This document shows positions 21,501 through 34,500 of a stretch of 64,000 nucleotides of DNA, in pieces. The stretch is from positions 430,825 through 494,824 of the forward strand of contig CALYLW010000573.1 of assembly GCA_944989445.1 (NCBI GenBank), read 5' to 3'. Position 1 is the stretch's first letter, and each line of letters starts with the position of its first letter. A program made the position numbers and the translations under genes. This DNA is from Ampullaceana balthica (lineage: Eukaryota > Mollusca > Gastropoda > Lymnaeidae). The notes under the pieces are model-generated. The model searched no databases. It saw only the letters and a list, made by a program, of their open reading frames with translations, and was not told the origin of the DNA.

Positions 21501-24500
21501 TTTTGACGTTAAAATGACGAATAACAAGTAAAAGCCAGCAACTTGAAAGATTTACAGATGCGAGATTACTCTTTAAATTAAAAAAATCAAGAGGCAGACT
21601 TATTTCAGACAGACCCCCCAATAAAGACACACATATTTTGGTCAACATTGTGTTCAAGCTATTTGACTTTGTTTGATCAATTGTCGTCGGATAGATCTGT
21701 GTGCATTATGGTGGTTATCATGGTTACCAGTTGTGTAATCAACGCACCCCCCCCCCACAGCTGCTCTATTCATTGCTTCTACAAACGGGGGGATGTGAAG
21801 ACGTCTTACCCTGAGAGTTAAAGAATGTGGAGGGAGGGCATCGATATGAGACATCAGGCCAAGGGAAATAACTATAATTATCATTACAAAAATATAGTAA
21901 TCGAACCTCATACTACGTATAATTTCTTTTAAAATAATAACAAATATAAAAAAAATCTGTGCTACTTATATTTTTTTAAATGAAAATGATAATTTTAGAA
22001 ATTTTATAGCACGGTACTCCAGCCACCAAACGTGTATGTGTGTGTGTATAGGGGGGGGGCATTGCTGAGGAGCGAACCTTCTGGAGGTCAAAGGTACGCG
22101 AGGGCTTTCAAGCTGCGGAAACCACCCTCACAGCAAGGAGTGAAGAGAGAAGAGCCAGGAGAAAGGTGGGGAGAATAGAAGAAGGAGACAACGCAATCGT
22201 CTCTTGAGGATGGACGGATGACGTATAGACATCCACATACTCCAGCCAGTTGTACAGAAATAATAATAATTATGATTTTGTTATTTAGTAGTAATACAAT
22301 AATATTAGTAATAATAATAATAATAATAACACTTATAATAATAGAAAGGTACATAAATTATGTCTCTATAGTATGTCTAATCTACACATGAGGTTGTTCT
22401 AATTTACCTATTTTACTCACCTGGGTTTCTGACGTTCATTAATTTCTCTATACAAACATTCAAATCCAAGTTGTCTCTCTGGAGATTACACGATAAAAGT
22501 AATGGAGACAAACAACTTAATGTGTATTTATAAACACAACTTTTTATAACCGGGATAAATGGAATGAATCTAAATGAAGTACTTTAAATCCCAGGATGTA
22601 GACATGCTACAGGCCACCCACAAAACAACACAAGCGCAACACCAGCACACGTGTACCACATATATCTTGCATACGTCAACACTTCACAACTATATCACAC
22701 AACTATCGCACACAAACATCAAACACAAATTTCAAACATCAAACATATGTGTCAAAGTCAACTGTCTAACACTTTCCCCACACAACAAATTAAAATGACA
22801 TTAAAACTCTTCACAAATACCCCCCCCCCTATTCCTATATTTCACACATCTATTATTGTGGTTAATGGGGTTTTACTTGGTAATGATAGTTCTACTGGTT
22901 TAGTGGCACGGTGTGCGGACTGATTATTGTAGCATATTGAATGCGTTCACGTCAATGACGCGGTGTTAGGTCCGTGACGTAATGACGTTACGGTAGGCTA
23001 GAGCAGTGATGGCCAACCTTTTTGGGGCCACGTGCCCAAAATTCAATCAAAACCCACTTAATTAAAGCAAAATGCCAACACAAAGTGCCAGCAAAGTGGT
23101 TTCATTTAAGGGAGTAATATTTTGTTGCGTGCCGGCTGATGAGGCTGTGCGTGGCGCCTGTGGCACGCGTGGCATAGGTTTGCCATCACTGGGCTAGAGT
23201 ATAGTTGCACAATAAAAGTCAGATGAGAATGATGTAGAGACATTTATCAAACATATAGTTACTAGGTTGTGCTGCGGTGCCCACTTTTTAGGGCGCCTTC
23301 GGCGCCCACCTTTTTCAAAAGCCCAACTAACTTGTCCTTGTATGAGAAATACTTAATATTAAACTTCCTTAAATGTACACAAAGTATTTTATAATAGGGG
23401 TTATAGGGTGCCTAGGGCGCCCACTTTTTTTGTTTGTCAAAAGCCCAAGTAACTTATCCTAGTATGATAAATACTAAATATTCCTGAAATGTACACAAAG
23501 TATTTATATAATATATTTTTACAGTGCTAATCACCACACGATTTTATAACTAATTTTAGAAAGGAGCGCACCAAATTACTGCACCAAAAAATAACTCTTT
23601 GAGTCAGTCAGCACTGTTTACAACACAAATGCTGACGTCAAAGGTTCGTGCGTTGTTTGGTTAATGTTAATCTGGAAACCAAAATGTTTATGATTTTTAA
23701 GTCTATATTTTCAATTTTAAAAAAAGCAGAGTGATGTCCCTTAGCATTAGGCCAAAGTGAGTCAGTCAGTGATAATTGAGGGTAATTATATATATATATT
23801 ATGGTAGAGAATTACGTCATTGATTTTACACCAAAGTTGTGAGCTGTCTGATTTATAAAGGTAAATGCATAAAATAAAAACAGGGTATTAGTAGGCCTGA
23901 CAGGACGTAACACAACAGCGTACGCTGTTGTGTTACGTCCTGTCAGGCCTACTAATACCCTGTTTTTATTTTATGCATTTACCTTTTTAAAAGCCTGATT
24001 GCAGTCTCACCCCCATTACTTTATCTGATTTATACCAGACCGTAACATTCCACAAATCAAAGAATCATCACTTTTAAACTACCTACATCCACCCATTCTA
24101 TAAATACTATACATACTTTATAATAATAATAAATTGATAATTTATCTTATCTTCTTATCTTATCTATACAGACGCTCCTTCTATGTAGAAGATAGTTGCG
24201 TCCACAGACCATGACAGATGATCTGTTGGCAAGTGATGCAGCATTCACATGCCACGGCTTTGTGGGTTCCACGCATTACCCAGCCGCCTAACTACATGTA
24301 GTGTTAGGTACCCATTCGGAGCGGGGTGACTCAGGGACGCCCTAGGCCCCGGGAACAAACCCTTGCCTTCACACGGATTCGAACCCGTGACCATCGGTAC
24401 GACAGTCCAGTGCGCTGCCACTCGACCACCACGTCCCCACTCGACCACCACGTCCCCTTTTATATAGGGCAGTACCCCAGCAAGCAACTGGGCTGACATC

Positions 24501-25209
24501 TTTTTACATTTAAATAGTAACACATAATTATCAATTCATCCAATATAAAACATTCATATCCTTTATACATATTATAATGACATAAGGTTGCATATAAGCT
24601 ACGTTTATCGTTTAAAGAAATTTTAAAAATTTTATTTTGAAAGTAAAGATTGAAGAGATGTATTTTAAGTGCAGTCTTGAAGGCATTAGTAGTTGGAATA
24701 ATGCGAATGTGTAATGGTAGAGAATTCCATTGTTTTGGGGCACAAAAAAAGAGAAAGAACTTTCGCAAATGTTTTAGTGCGTGTCTTAGTAACAGAGAAT
24801 ATGTGTGGCTGCAGAAGAGCGTAGATGACGAGTGGGTGAGTAGACACAGAGAAGTTTAGCAAGGTAGGAAAGGCATGAGTCAGAAATTCTATTAAAATTT
24901 TATACGCGTAGATCAATGATTTATTTTATACAATGTGTACTTGTATTCAACTTTACCACTATACTAAATTCACCTACATCCAACATTTCAAAGAAGATGG
25001 CCACGACATGGACGCCATCTTGTTTGCCCTCAGCCTCCATCAAACTGGCGTAGATGCTGTTGTAGCTCACGAGGTGCATCTGTAGGAAGCAGGACAACAG
25101 AAGATGTTCTAAGGTTTTAAGTTCATCCGTTTGTGTGTGTGTGTGTGTGTGTGAAAGAAAGAAACGGAGAAAGAGAGAGAATGAGATGGTGAGAAAGAGA
25201 GAGGCAGCG

Positions 25210-25272
<63 letters not shown>

Positions 25273-25375
25273 GAGAAAGATAGGGCAGCGAGAGAAACAG
25301 AGAGAAAAGGAGACTACGAGAGAAAAACAGAGAAAGAGAGAGAGGCAGCGAGAGAAACAGAGAGATAGAGAGTGG

Positions 25376-25411
<36 letters not shown>

Positions 25412-25498
25412 TAGAGAAAAAGATAGGAGCAGTGAGAGAAACTGAGAGAAAGAGAGACTGCGAGAGAAAAAAGAGAGAGAGAGAGGCAGCGAGAGAAA

Positions 25499-25529
<31 letters not shown>

Positions 25530-28500
25530 TGGGTCAGAGAGAGACAGAGAGAGGGAGAGAGAACCACTATGTGTTATTTGAAATCATTAAAAGAGGGCAA
25601 GGGCATTCCTCGACTGAATGAAAAGGTTGCTCACCTCCAATGGAAATGTCTTGCCGTGCATCTGGTGCTCAGACCCAGCGAAGTCTGTACTGCCCCAATG
25701 GAAGTGTATGCCGGACAAGATGTATGTGCCAGGAAGGTCGTCACACTCAATGTACATGGTACTCAACATAGGGGTCAGCGTGGCTGGAGGGGGAGGGGGT
25801 TATATGTGTGTATGGGGGGAGGAATTATTAAACGGATAAAAATTTCATTTTTGTAGAGGCTAGGGTATGTTGGGCAAAAAGGTGACAATAGGCTTTGTCA
25901 TTTCTAAGACCGGAAAAAATTCATAACTCATTCGATCATTTGGCTATTTTTAGATTCATGTCAAACTGAAAAATCTTACTATCCCCACCCCACTGTCGAG
26001 GGAGTAAAGTGGGGGAGGGGAGGGAAGTTGTCTCCTCTTAGGGGCTTGTGTCGGTATGTCAAAGCAAGTTGGCTTCTTTCATTTGAAACATCAGGCACCG
26101 CCCCTCTTTCCTGTCAAGCCTTCTAGCCGTTATGGCTGTTCCTCCCCCTCTCAATATCAACATTGTCCTTGATTAATCTGCGCCTATTACGCCAGTTTCC
26201 CTAACTCGAAAACTCTGCAAGTCGAATCCCCCCCCCCAAGCCCTCTTGAGTTCAACTGAGAGAGGTCCGACTGTATTAGCAACACGCCAATACGCCAGCT
26301 AACGGAAGTGCTGAGCTGTAGTCGGTGGACTTAAATTTACTTTTAATTGTCAGTTTCTATCGTTATGTATGAGATAATGAGTTTGACACATTGACACTAT
26401 TGTTTTTATTTATAATACACGTTACTTCAAGTTTTGCTGTAGTCTTTATTAACTCAACAATATCCCGTTTTATCCACCAATTTATTTGGCATTATTTAGT
26501 AAATAATAAACTACAAATTAGTATTGTTCTGTCTTATGCATTTTTTATATTCACGTTGTATGACTGTCACAGTCAGACTACGTAATTATTGTAATAAATA
26601 AAATAATAGAAATTCAATTATTTTTCTAACAAATGATAAAATCGCAAAGCTGAATCTTGTCAATTTATCAAGGGCGAAAAAAAGAAATTAGCCAATTAGA
26701 TTTTTGACGCCTTTATTTTAGAAGGTGCGTTTGTAGCAGTTAAGATAAGATAAGGGCGCCAAAAACCTAGTTACGCCTCTGATACTCGTAACCGTGCCGT
26801 AAACACTAGTGCTAATGCTACCAAACTAATATTTAACATTTCCTTGGTCCTTATAAAGATAGTAGGGGTTGTAGGGCGCCTACGGCGCCCACTTTTTTTG
26901 GTCAAAACCCCAAGTAACTTATCCTTGTTGGATAAATACGAAATATTAAACTTCCTGAAATGTACCCAAAGCATTTTATAGTTATAAATCCTCAAATCCC
27001 ATTTTTACATTGTTCCCTTTACCAAAATTAAGATATAAGCTAAATCAATGACGACATATAATATTTTTTCAGCGCGTCTTTAATTTGTAATTAATTTGCA
27101 CACCTTTTGATGCACACCTTGTATTAAATATAAGATCAAACAATGACGTCATATAATTTTACAGTGCATATCACCACACGATTTTTTAAACTGCTATAGA
27201 CTGTTGTACATCGTTCCACAGCGTTCCACATCCAGTGAGTGAGTGACTTGGACTATTATTTTATTTATATGATACTAGTTGACCCGCGGCGTAACATACG
27301 CCGCTATGATTTAGTGACGGGTGAAGACTTCCTGAAAGACACAGTTGTCAAAATGGGGTGGGTTTGGGCAAACGACTGTGAGTGAATGAAAAGAAGGAAC
27401 TCTGGAGAGACCCGCGGCGTATCACCCGTAAAAAATGACGGAAGTGTTCAGCTGAAATCTATTTATTTTGAAAAAATCCCGACTTACTTATCCTTGTTTG
27501 ATCAATACGAAATATTAAACTTTCTGAAATATACACAAAGTATTTTATAACTTTTTACATTGTTCCCTTTTTACAAAATTAAAATATCAGAGAAAACCCT
27601 GACGTCTTTTTTTTTACAGCGCATATTTAATTTGCACACCTTTTGATGAATTGTAATTTGGTGCGCTGCTTTCTAAAATTAATATCTGTTGAACATACTT
27701 GCAGCTTGCCTCGCAGGGTCCGACCACGAAGAGAATTAAATATAGATAGATATGCCTAAGTATTTATTAGTAATAACCTAATACTAAGATTATGATTTTA
27801 ATTATAATTACTTTATAAGTATTAGAAGTAAACTAGTGTATCACCCGTCAAAAATGACGGAAGTTTTCAAAATAAATACACATCAGATTAAAAAATAACG
27901 TAATACAGAACTTTCATTTATTTTATTTATTTTTATTTGATTCATTTATTATCATATTGAACAATTTTATGCAGAACGTTCAAAAAGTGTTATTTTTGGT
28001 GCCGTAATTTGGTGCGCTGCTTTCTAAAATTAGAAATTAGCATTACATTACAACCATCCAGACGACGGGAATAATGTATATTGACTAGTGTAACCCGTCA
28101 AAAATGACGGAAGTTTACAAAATGAATACATTTCAGCTGAAATCTATTAAATTTGAAAAAATACACATCAGAATAATAAATAATGTAATACAGAACCTTT
28201 ATTTATTTTTATTTGATTCATTTATTATCATATTGAACAATTTTATGCGGAACGTTCCAAAAGTGTTATTTTTGGTGCAGTAATTTTATTATGTTGATCG
28301 CAGCGCCACCTAACATCATTACAAATTTCGCAGCGCCACCTAGTTACATCCATACATACAGACAAAGGGAATTATGTATATTGATAGTATGAATGAATTG
28401 AATAAAATTCACGGAAGAACGAGCAAATAAACTATAACTAAAGTAGAGTCACAGATTCATTTACATAATTCACACTCGCAAGGACGTCCTATTTCGCATA

Positions 28501-31500
28501 ATATGATATATCGCATATTTTTTAAAATTCTATAAAGTTTGGGTTTGAACAAGTTTTATTCAATTTCAATGAGCCCATTTTCTGTAATAGTAATGAACAA
28601 ATATTAACTAGTTGTCCTCTCGGCACGTCCGGAGGTGACCGAGTTATAAACAGACTCTATTAATAGACTTCCGTTTAATAATGACAAACCCTATTTGAAT
28701 GCCCGATTTACAGTAAAAATAAAACTGAAGCAATTCATCACATCTTTAAATATTAACTTAACGTTTTATATTTCCCAGAATTATATTTCACTAGATACGA
28801 CCTATGGCGTAGCATACGCCGCAGACTTGCTCATAGATAGTGCAAAGAAAGGGGGGATAGAGCGGACACAAACTACATCACAAAGAAATCAGAACAACGT
28901 GAATGAACATCGTGGGGGGGGGAAGGGGTGGGGACATCGCTGACCTATAGATGGTCTCGAGACATGCGCACTGCGGTTAGCTACCTGTCCCCACCCTGCA
29001 CCAACCTAGCTTGCAAACCATAAACTGTGATTAGCCGACCCTAGCGAGGGTCAGCTATGGTGGCAAAAAATGGGGAAGTGAACGGGCACGAACAAACATT
29101 TTTAAAGAATTAAAAAAATAAAGTTTTGCTGAGGCTTGAACCCAGTACCTTCCGCGTGTAAGGCTGACGTGATAACCACTACACTACGAACCACATGTTA
29201 ATCTGTGAAGGAGCAACGGAAGTGAACGCAAGAAGCATTGTTGGTCTCGAGACATGCCCACCCCAACTTTTGAACTCACTTTGCTTGATTGGTCGACCCC
29301 AGTGAGGGTCATTCGTCATGCTTATTTGCACACTACTCGTTCCTGATCTTGTTATGGTGAATTATAGTCAGAACTCGCTAAGTCGAACTTCCCTAAGTCG
29401 AAAACCTCCCTATCTCGATTTAATTGTTAGGTCCCGGGCTAATTCCATGCGACTAATGTATTTTAGATCTCCTTAACTCAAAAGAGTTTTGGCTTCCAAC
29501 CTCCGCAAGTCAAATTTTCCAAGGCGTTTGTGTAAAACTAGTAAAACCAAAAATCCTATTCCTCCCATCCCACTGCGGAGGGAGTCAAGTGTGGGGAAGG
29601 AATTTCTCTGAGGTGTGGGTATTTCAAAGCTAAGTCGGCTTCCTTTCATATGAAACATCAGACATCTCCCTCCTGTCAAGCCTTCTCGCTTGTATGGCTG
29701 CCCCCGAGGGGCGGATTAAGACTGCACGGGGCCCCTGGCCGCAATTCAAACTGGGGCCCTATCCAGCCAGCGTCCCTTTAAATAAAATGATTGCTGGAGT
29801 ATAACCCAACTGGGATTCGAACCCGACACCGCTTGCACTACAAGCCTGTAATCTGCCACAAGACCACCAGAACTTGATACAAAAGACACATTTAAAAGAT
29901 ATAAAAAGTATTTACTATCGGGTCCGAATAGCGATCAGATTAATACATGAGATTTTATTAATTTATTTAATGTATCATATTTTTAGGGAATCATGCAAAA
30001 ATGTGTCACCTTTATTATAAAATATACTAAATTTGGGGGCCCCTAAATCATAGGGGGCCCCTGACTTTAGCCCGTTCAGCCCCCTCTTAATCCTCCGTAG
30101 CTGCCCCCCTTCGCCCCTCTCAATATCAACATTGTCCTTATTTAATCATCGCCTATTACACACATTTTCCTAACTCGAAACCTCCGTAAGTCGATTTTTT
30201 CCCTGATCCTTTTGAGTTCGACTTAGAGAGGTCCGACTGTATATATATAGATTTTTAGAATTTTAAACAACTTTATAAAAACATTATAACCATATAAATT
30301 TTACTGTATTGTTTTAAAACCTATAATAATATCACTTTTGGCTGGATATCGAAGTCAATAGCACACTCGACTCACAAGCTGAGGTGTGGGGGATCTAGCC
30401 CACGTTAAGCCACAATACAAATGTTGATGAATGACTATTGATAAAAAAGTCCAACGCTGACCTGGAGAGGAGATGGGCGCAGTCAAGTCTATCAAGCCTC
30501 GAGAAAGTTCTAATGGAAAAATTAGAACCCCCTACGACCACGAGGTTATGGGACCAAAACAAAAGAAAATCAGTTTCAACCAAAATATAAATCACTGACC
30601 AGTGAAGCCGTTATTGGTAATGGTGATCTCTGTCATGCCACTTCCATCAGGTGAATGCATTCTAATGGGAGCCAAGGGACTGTACTGAAAATTATTCCCG
30701 GATATATCTATAGGTGATTGCAGCCCTTGACCACAGCTGGGAAAATGACGGAACCATTCACTTGGTCCAACTGAGTAGATAAGAGCTATAGTGAGTATAG
30801 AAGGAATGTAGCATGCCAAGTACAGAAATAGAAAGTAGCATGCTAAGTACAGAAATAGAAAGTAGCATGCCAAGTGCAGAAATAGAAAGTAGCATGCCAA
30901 GTGCAGAAATAGAAAGTAGCATGCCAAGTAGAGAAATAGAAAGTAGCATGCCAAGTACAGAAATAGAAAGTAGCATGCCAAGTACAGAAATAGAAAGTAG
31001 CATGCCAAGTACAGAAATAGAAAGTAGCATGCCAAGTGCAGAAATAGAAAGTAGCATGCCAAGTACAGAAATAAAAAGTAGCATGCCAAGTGCAGAAATA
31101 GAAAGTAGCATGCCAAGTACAGAAATAGAAAGTAGCAAGCAAAGTGCAGAAATAGAAAGTAGCATGCCAAGACCAGAAATAGAAAGTAGCAAGCCAAGTG
31201 CAGAAATAGAAAGTAGCATGCAAAGTACAGAAATAGAAAGTAGCATGCCAAGTACAGAAATAGAAAGTAGCAATGCAAGTACAGAAATAGAAAGTATCAT
31301 GCCAAGTACAGAAATAGAAAGTAGCATGCCAAGTACAGAAATAGAAAGTAGCATGGCAAGTACAGAAATAGAAAGTAGCATGCCAAGTACAGAAAAAGAA
31401 AGTAGCATGCCAAGTACAGAAATAGAAAGTAGCATGCCAAGTACAGAAATAGAAAGTAGCATGCTAAGTATAGAAATAGAAAGTAGCATGCCAAGTACAG

Positions 31501-34500
31501 AAATAGAAAGTAGCATGCCAAGTACAGAAATAGAAAGTAGCATGCCAAGTACAGAAATAGAAAGTAGCATGCCAAGTACAGAAATAGAAAGTAGCATGCC
31601 AAGTACAGAAATAGAAAGTAGCATGCCAAGTACAGAAATAGAAAGTAGCATGCCAAGTACAGAAATAGAAAGTAGCATGCCAAGTACAGAAATAGAAAGT
31701 AGCATGCCAAGTACAGAAATAGAAAGTAGCATGCCAAGTACAGAAATAGAAAGTAGCATGCCAAGTACAGAAATAGAAAGTAGCATGCCAAGTACAGAAA
31801 TAGAAAGTAGCATGCCAAGTACAGAAATAGAAAGTAGCATGCCAAGTACAGAAATAGAAAGTAGCATGCCAAGTACAGAAATAGAAAGTAGCATGCCAAG
31901 TACAGAAATAGAAAGTAGCATGCCAAGTACAGAAATAGAAAGTAGCATGCTAAGTATAGAAACAGATAACATAGAGAAAAACATAAAAACACATGCTTCA
32001 TGAAACATAATCTAAGTATTTTCCGTATCTCCCCTTTTTATAATTTACACATTTTTATGTTTGTTTTCCAATAACTATAATGCACCTGTCACTTAAGTCC
32101 CAATCACCATAACAAACATGTCACTATGTCCCAATCACCATAACAAACATGTCACTATGTCTTAATCGCCATAACAAACATGTCACCATGCCCCAATCAC
32201 CATAACAAACCTGTCACCATGCCCCAATCACCACAACAAACCTGTCACTATGCCGCAATCACCACAACAAACATGTCACTATGTCCTAATCACCACAACA
32301 AACATGTCACCATGCCCCAATCACTATAACAAACCTGCCATAGTGTCAGAGTCACCATAACTCCATATTTCTCGATTACTTCCAGCTTGATCTGTTATGT
32401 AATACAAATGGTACACCTTATGGTCTGCCACATAAAAACATTATCTGTAATGTAATAAAATGTTTAACATTGATCTTATGTTCATCCCGTATCGAATATT
32501 CGACTATGTAAATGATTGAAACACTTTTCGTATCGTAGTTAGAATTGATATAATATACGCATGTATTAACGTATCTCATACATTTGAGACGCTCCTTCTT
32601 TATAGAAAACTTATTGCATCCAACGCTTATTTATTGTTATTACCTAGTATAAACTAGTCTTGCAATTTTATTAGAGATTTAAATGTTGATAGAGTGTTGG
32701 TTTTCCTGTTTTTTTTTCGGGAAACTCATTCCATGCCCGAATGTCAGATAGGGTAGAAGAGGGATTTGTATGGGCATGTTCTTGCATATGGAACAGGAAA
32801 AGTGCATTGTCCCCATGTCTATCTAAGTGTCGTATTTATTTTTATGGAGTTGTATTTTCCAGTAACATATTTTATGTCTTATGTATTTTACTACTTTTCT
32901 CTTTGTTCTTCTATCCTCTAGTGCAGGGGTCACCAAATTTTTTTTCACTAAGGGCCGGATGGCTGACAAAATGACAGATGCGGGCCGCATAATCATTCAA
33001 TATAAAAAAATCAAAGTTTAGCCTTGAGTGTTAATCGTGGGTAAAAGGAGGGGGAACAAAACACACAAACAAACAACCACAACAAAGAAGCAAAAAAACA
33101 AAGACATTCAATATATTTATTACCGTAGTTTAAAAATTATCAAAGAAGTAGAACTTCATTAAAAAAAAAGATAGTGATATCATGCTTAACGTGAAAATGT
33201 TTACATAAAATTGTATTTAGGCTCAAATCAGCCGGGATTTTCATTCAAGTATGATGATCTGGTAGTTCTAAATTTTAATATTTAAATTTAATGAAAAAGT
33301 CTTGTTTGACATATGTTATATCAAGCGCAGTAATCATTCAAGAATATTCGGCGGGTCGGATGAAATGGCATCGCTGGCCGGATCTGGCACTCGGGCCGTA
33401 GTTTGGTAACCCAGGCTCTAGGGTTTCTAGGTCTAGTAATTTTAATCAATGGATTTCCTCTTTTCAGATGTCAATAATCTATCAGCCATTTTTTGCACTT
33501 ATTCTAATTTCTGGTAGACATGTCTATTATAGAGTATTCATAATCCAGCCAACGTAGCATTTTAGTTTTTGGCTCTCATTACAATTGCAAAAGTTTCTTT
33601 TTATAAACCGTAATGTTCAGTTGGATTTAAAAATTATTTCACTAACATGTGGATTCCTTGTTAATTTTTCATTTATTATTACTCCTAAGTATTGTTAGTT
33701 TGGATTAGTTGTTTGTCTATGGAAAATTTATTTGACTTTTATTTGTGTTTCTTCTTTGATACTCTTAACGGTTGACACTTTTCTGGGTGGAAAGTGGAAA
33801 GACATACTCCAGTTACTTTTCCAGTTCTGAAATTCATATATGCCTTTAGGTGAGATTTCGGTATCTTGTTCTGACTTAATTGTTTATATAGATTATAGAA
33901 TAATTAGGAAATGACGTAACTTTAGTTCCTGATGAGAGAATTTTGGTAAATCATTTATGTAAATTAGGAAGGGTTCCATGACGATTTGACCTCGGACGTT
34001 TCTACCCTTTATTTTCTTTATTATTAAAAAAAATATTTTTGGTATTAAAATAATAAAGTTTAATATCATTATCTATTAAAAATAAAAAGCATTAGTAACG
34101 TCTAATCCATGATAGGATGATTGTAAAAAGTTTATGCACTGTTAACCAGTCAACATTCAATGTGAATTCATAATTGTGATAAATGCTGTATTTCACGGTA
34201 GATTTCATTTTTACGTTATCACACGGAATTTCTGAGCAGTGGCGTCACTAGGGTTGGTGTCACCTAGTGCGGTAGCTCATGGTGTCACCCCCCCCCTCAC
34301 GATTTACCCCAAAGACCTCCTCCGAGTTTGCCATTGCCCAATAATGGGAGCATACAAAATTAAGTCTGGCCCGTGGGCGATATAAACTTTTGACCACAGG
34401 CCTCATCTTAAATAATTAATTGACTTAAATTTTTCTTTAAAGACAATATTGAATGTATTAGCAAATCCGAAATCATGGCGCTGTTTTAGCACAAAATAAG

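Noticed and set aside
24245..24523. Protein-coding ORF of 92 codons
   Set aside because: It lies in the SINE; the same peptide-like frame appears in the other SINE copy at 9,973-10,167.
30758..32008. ORFs of 416 and 396 codons on opposite strands
   Set aside because: They arise from a 27-bp repeat. One frame runs into CA exon 5 by chance.
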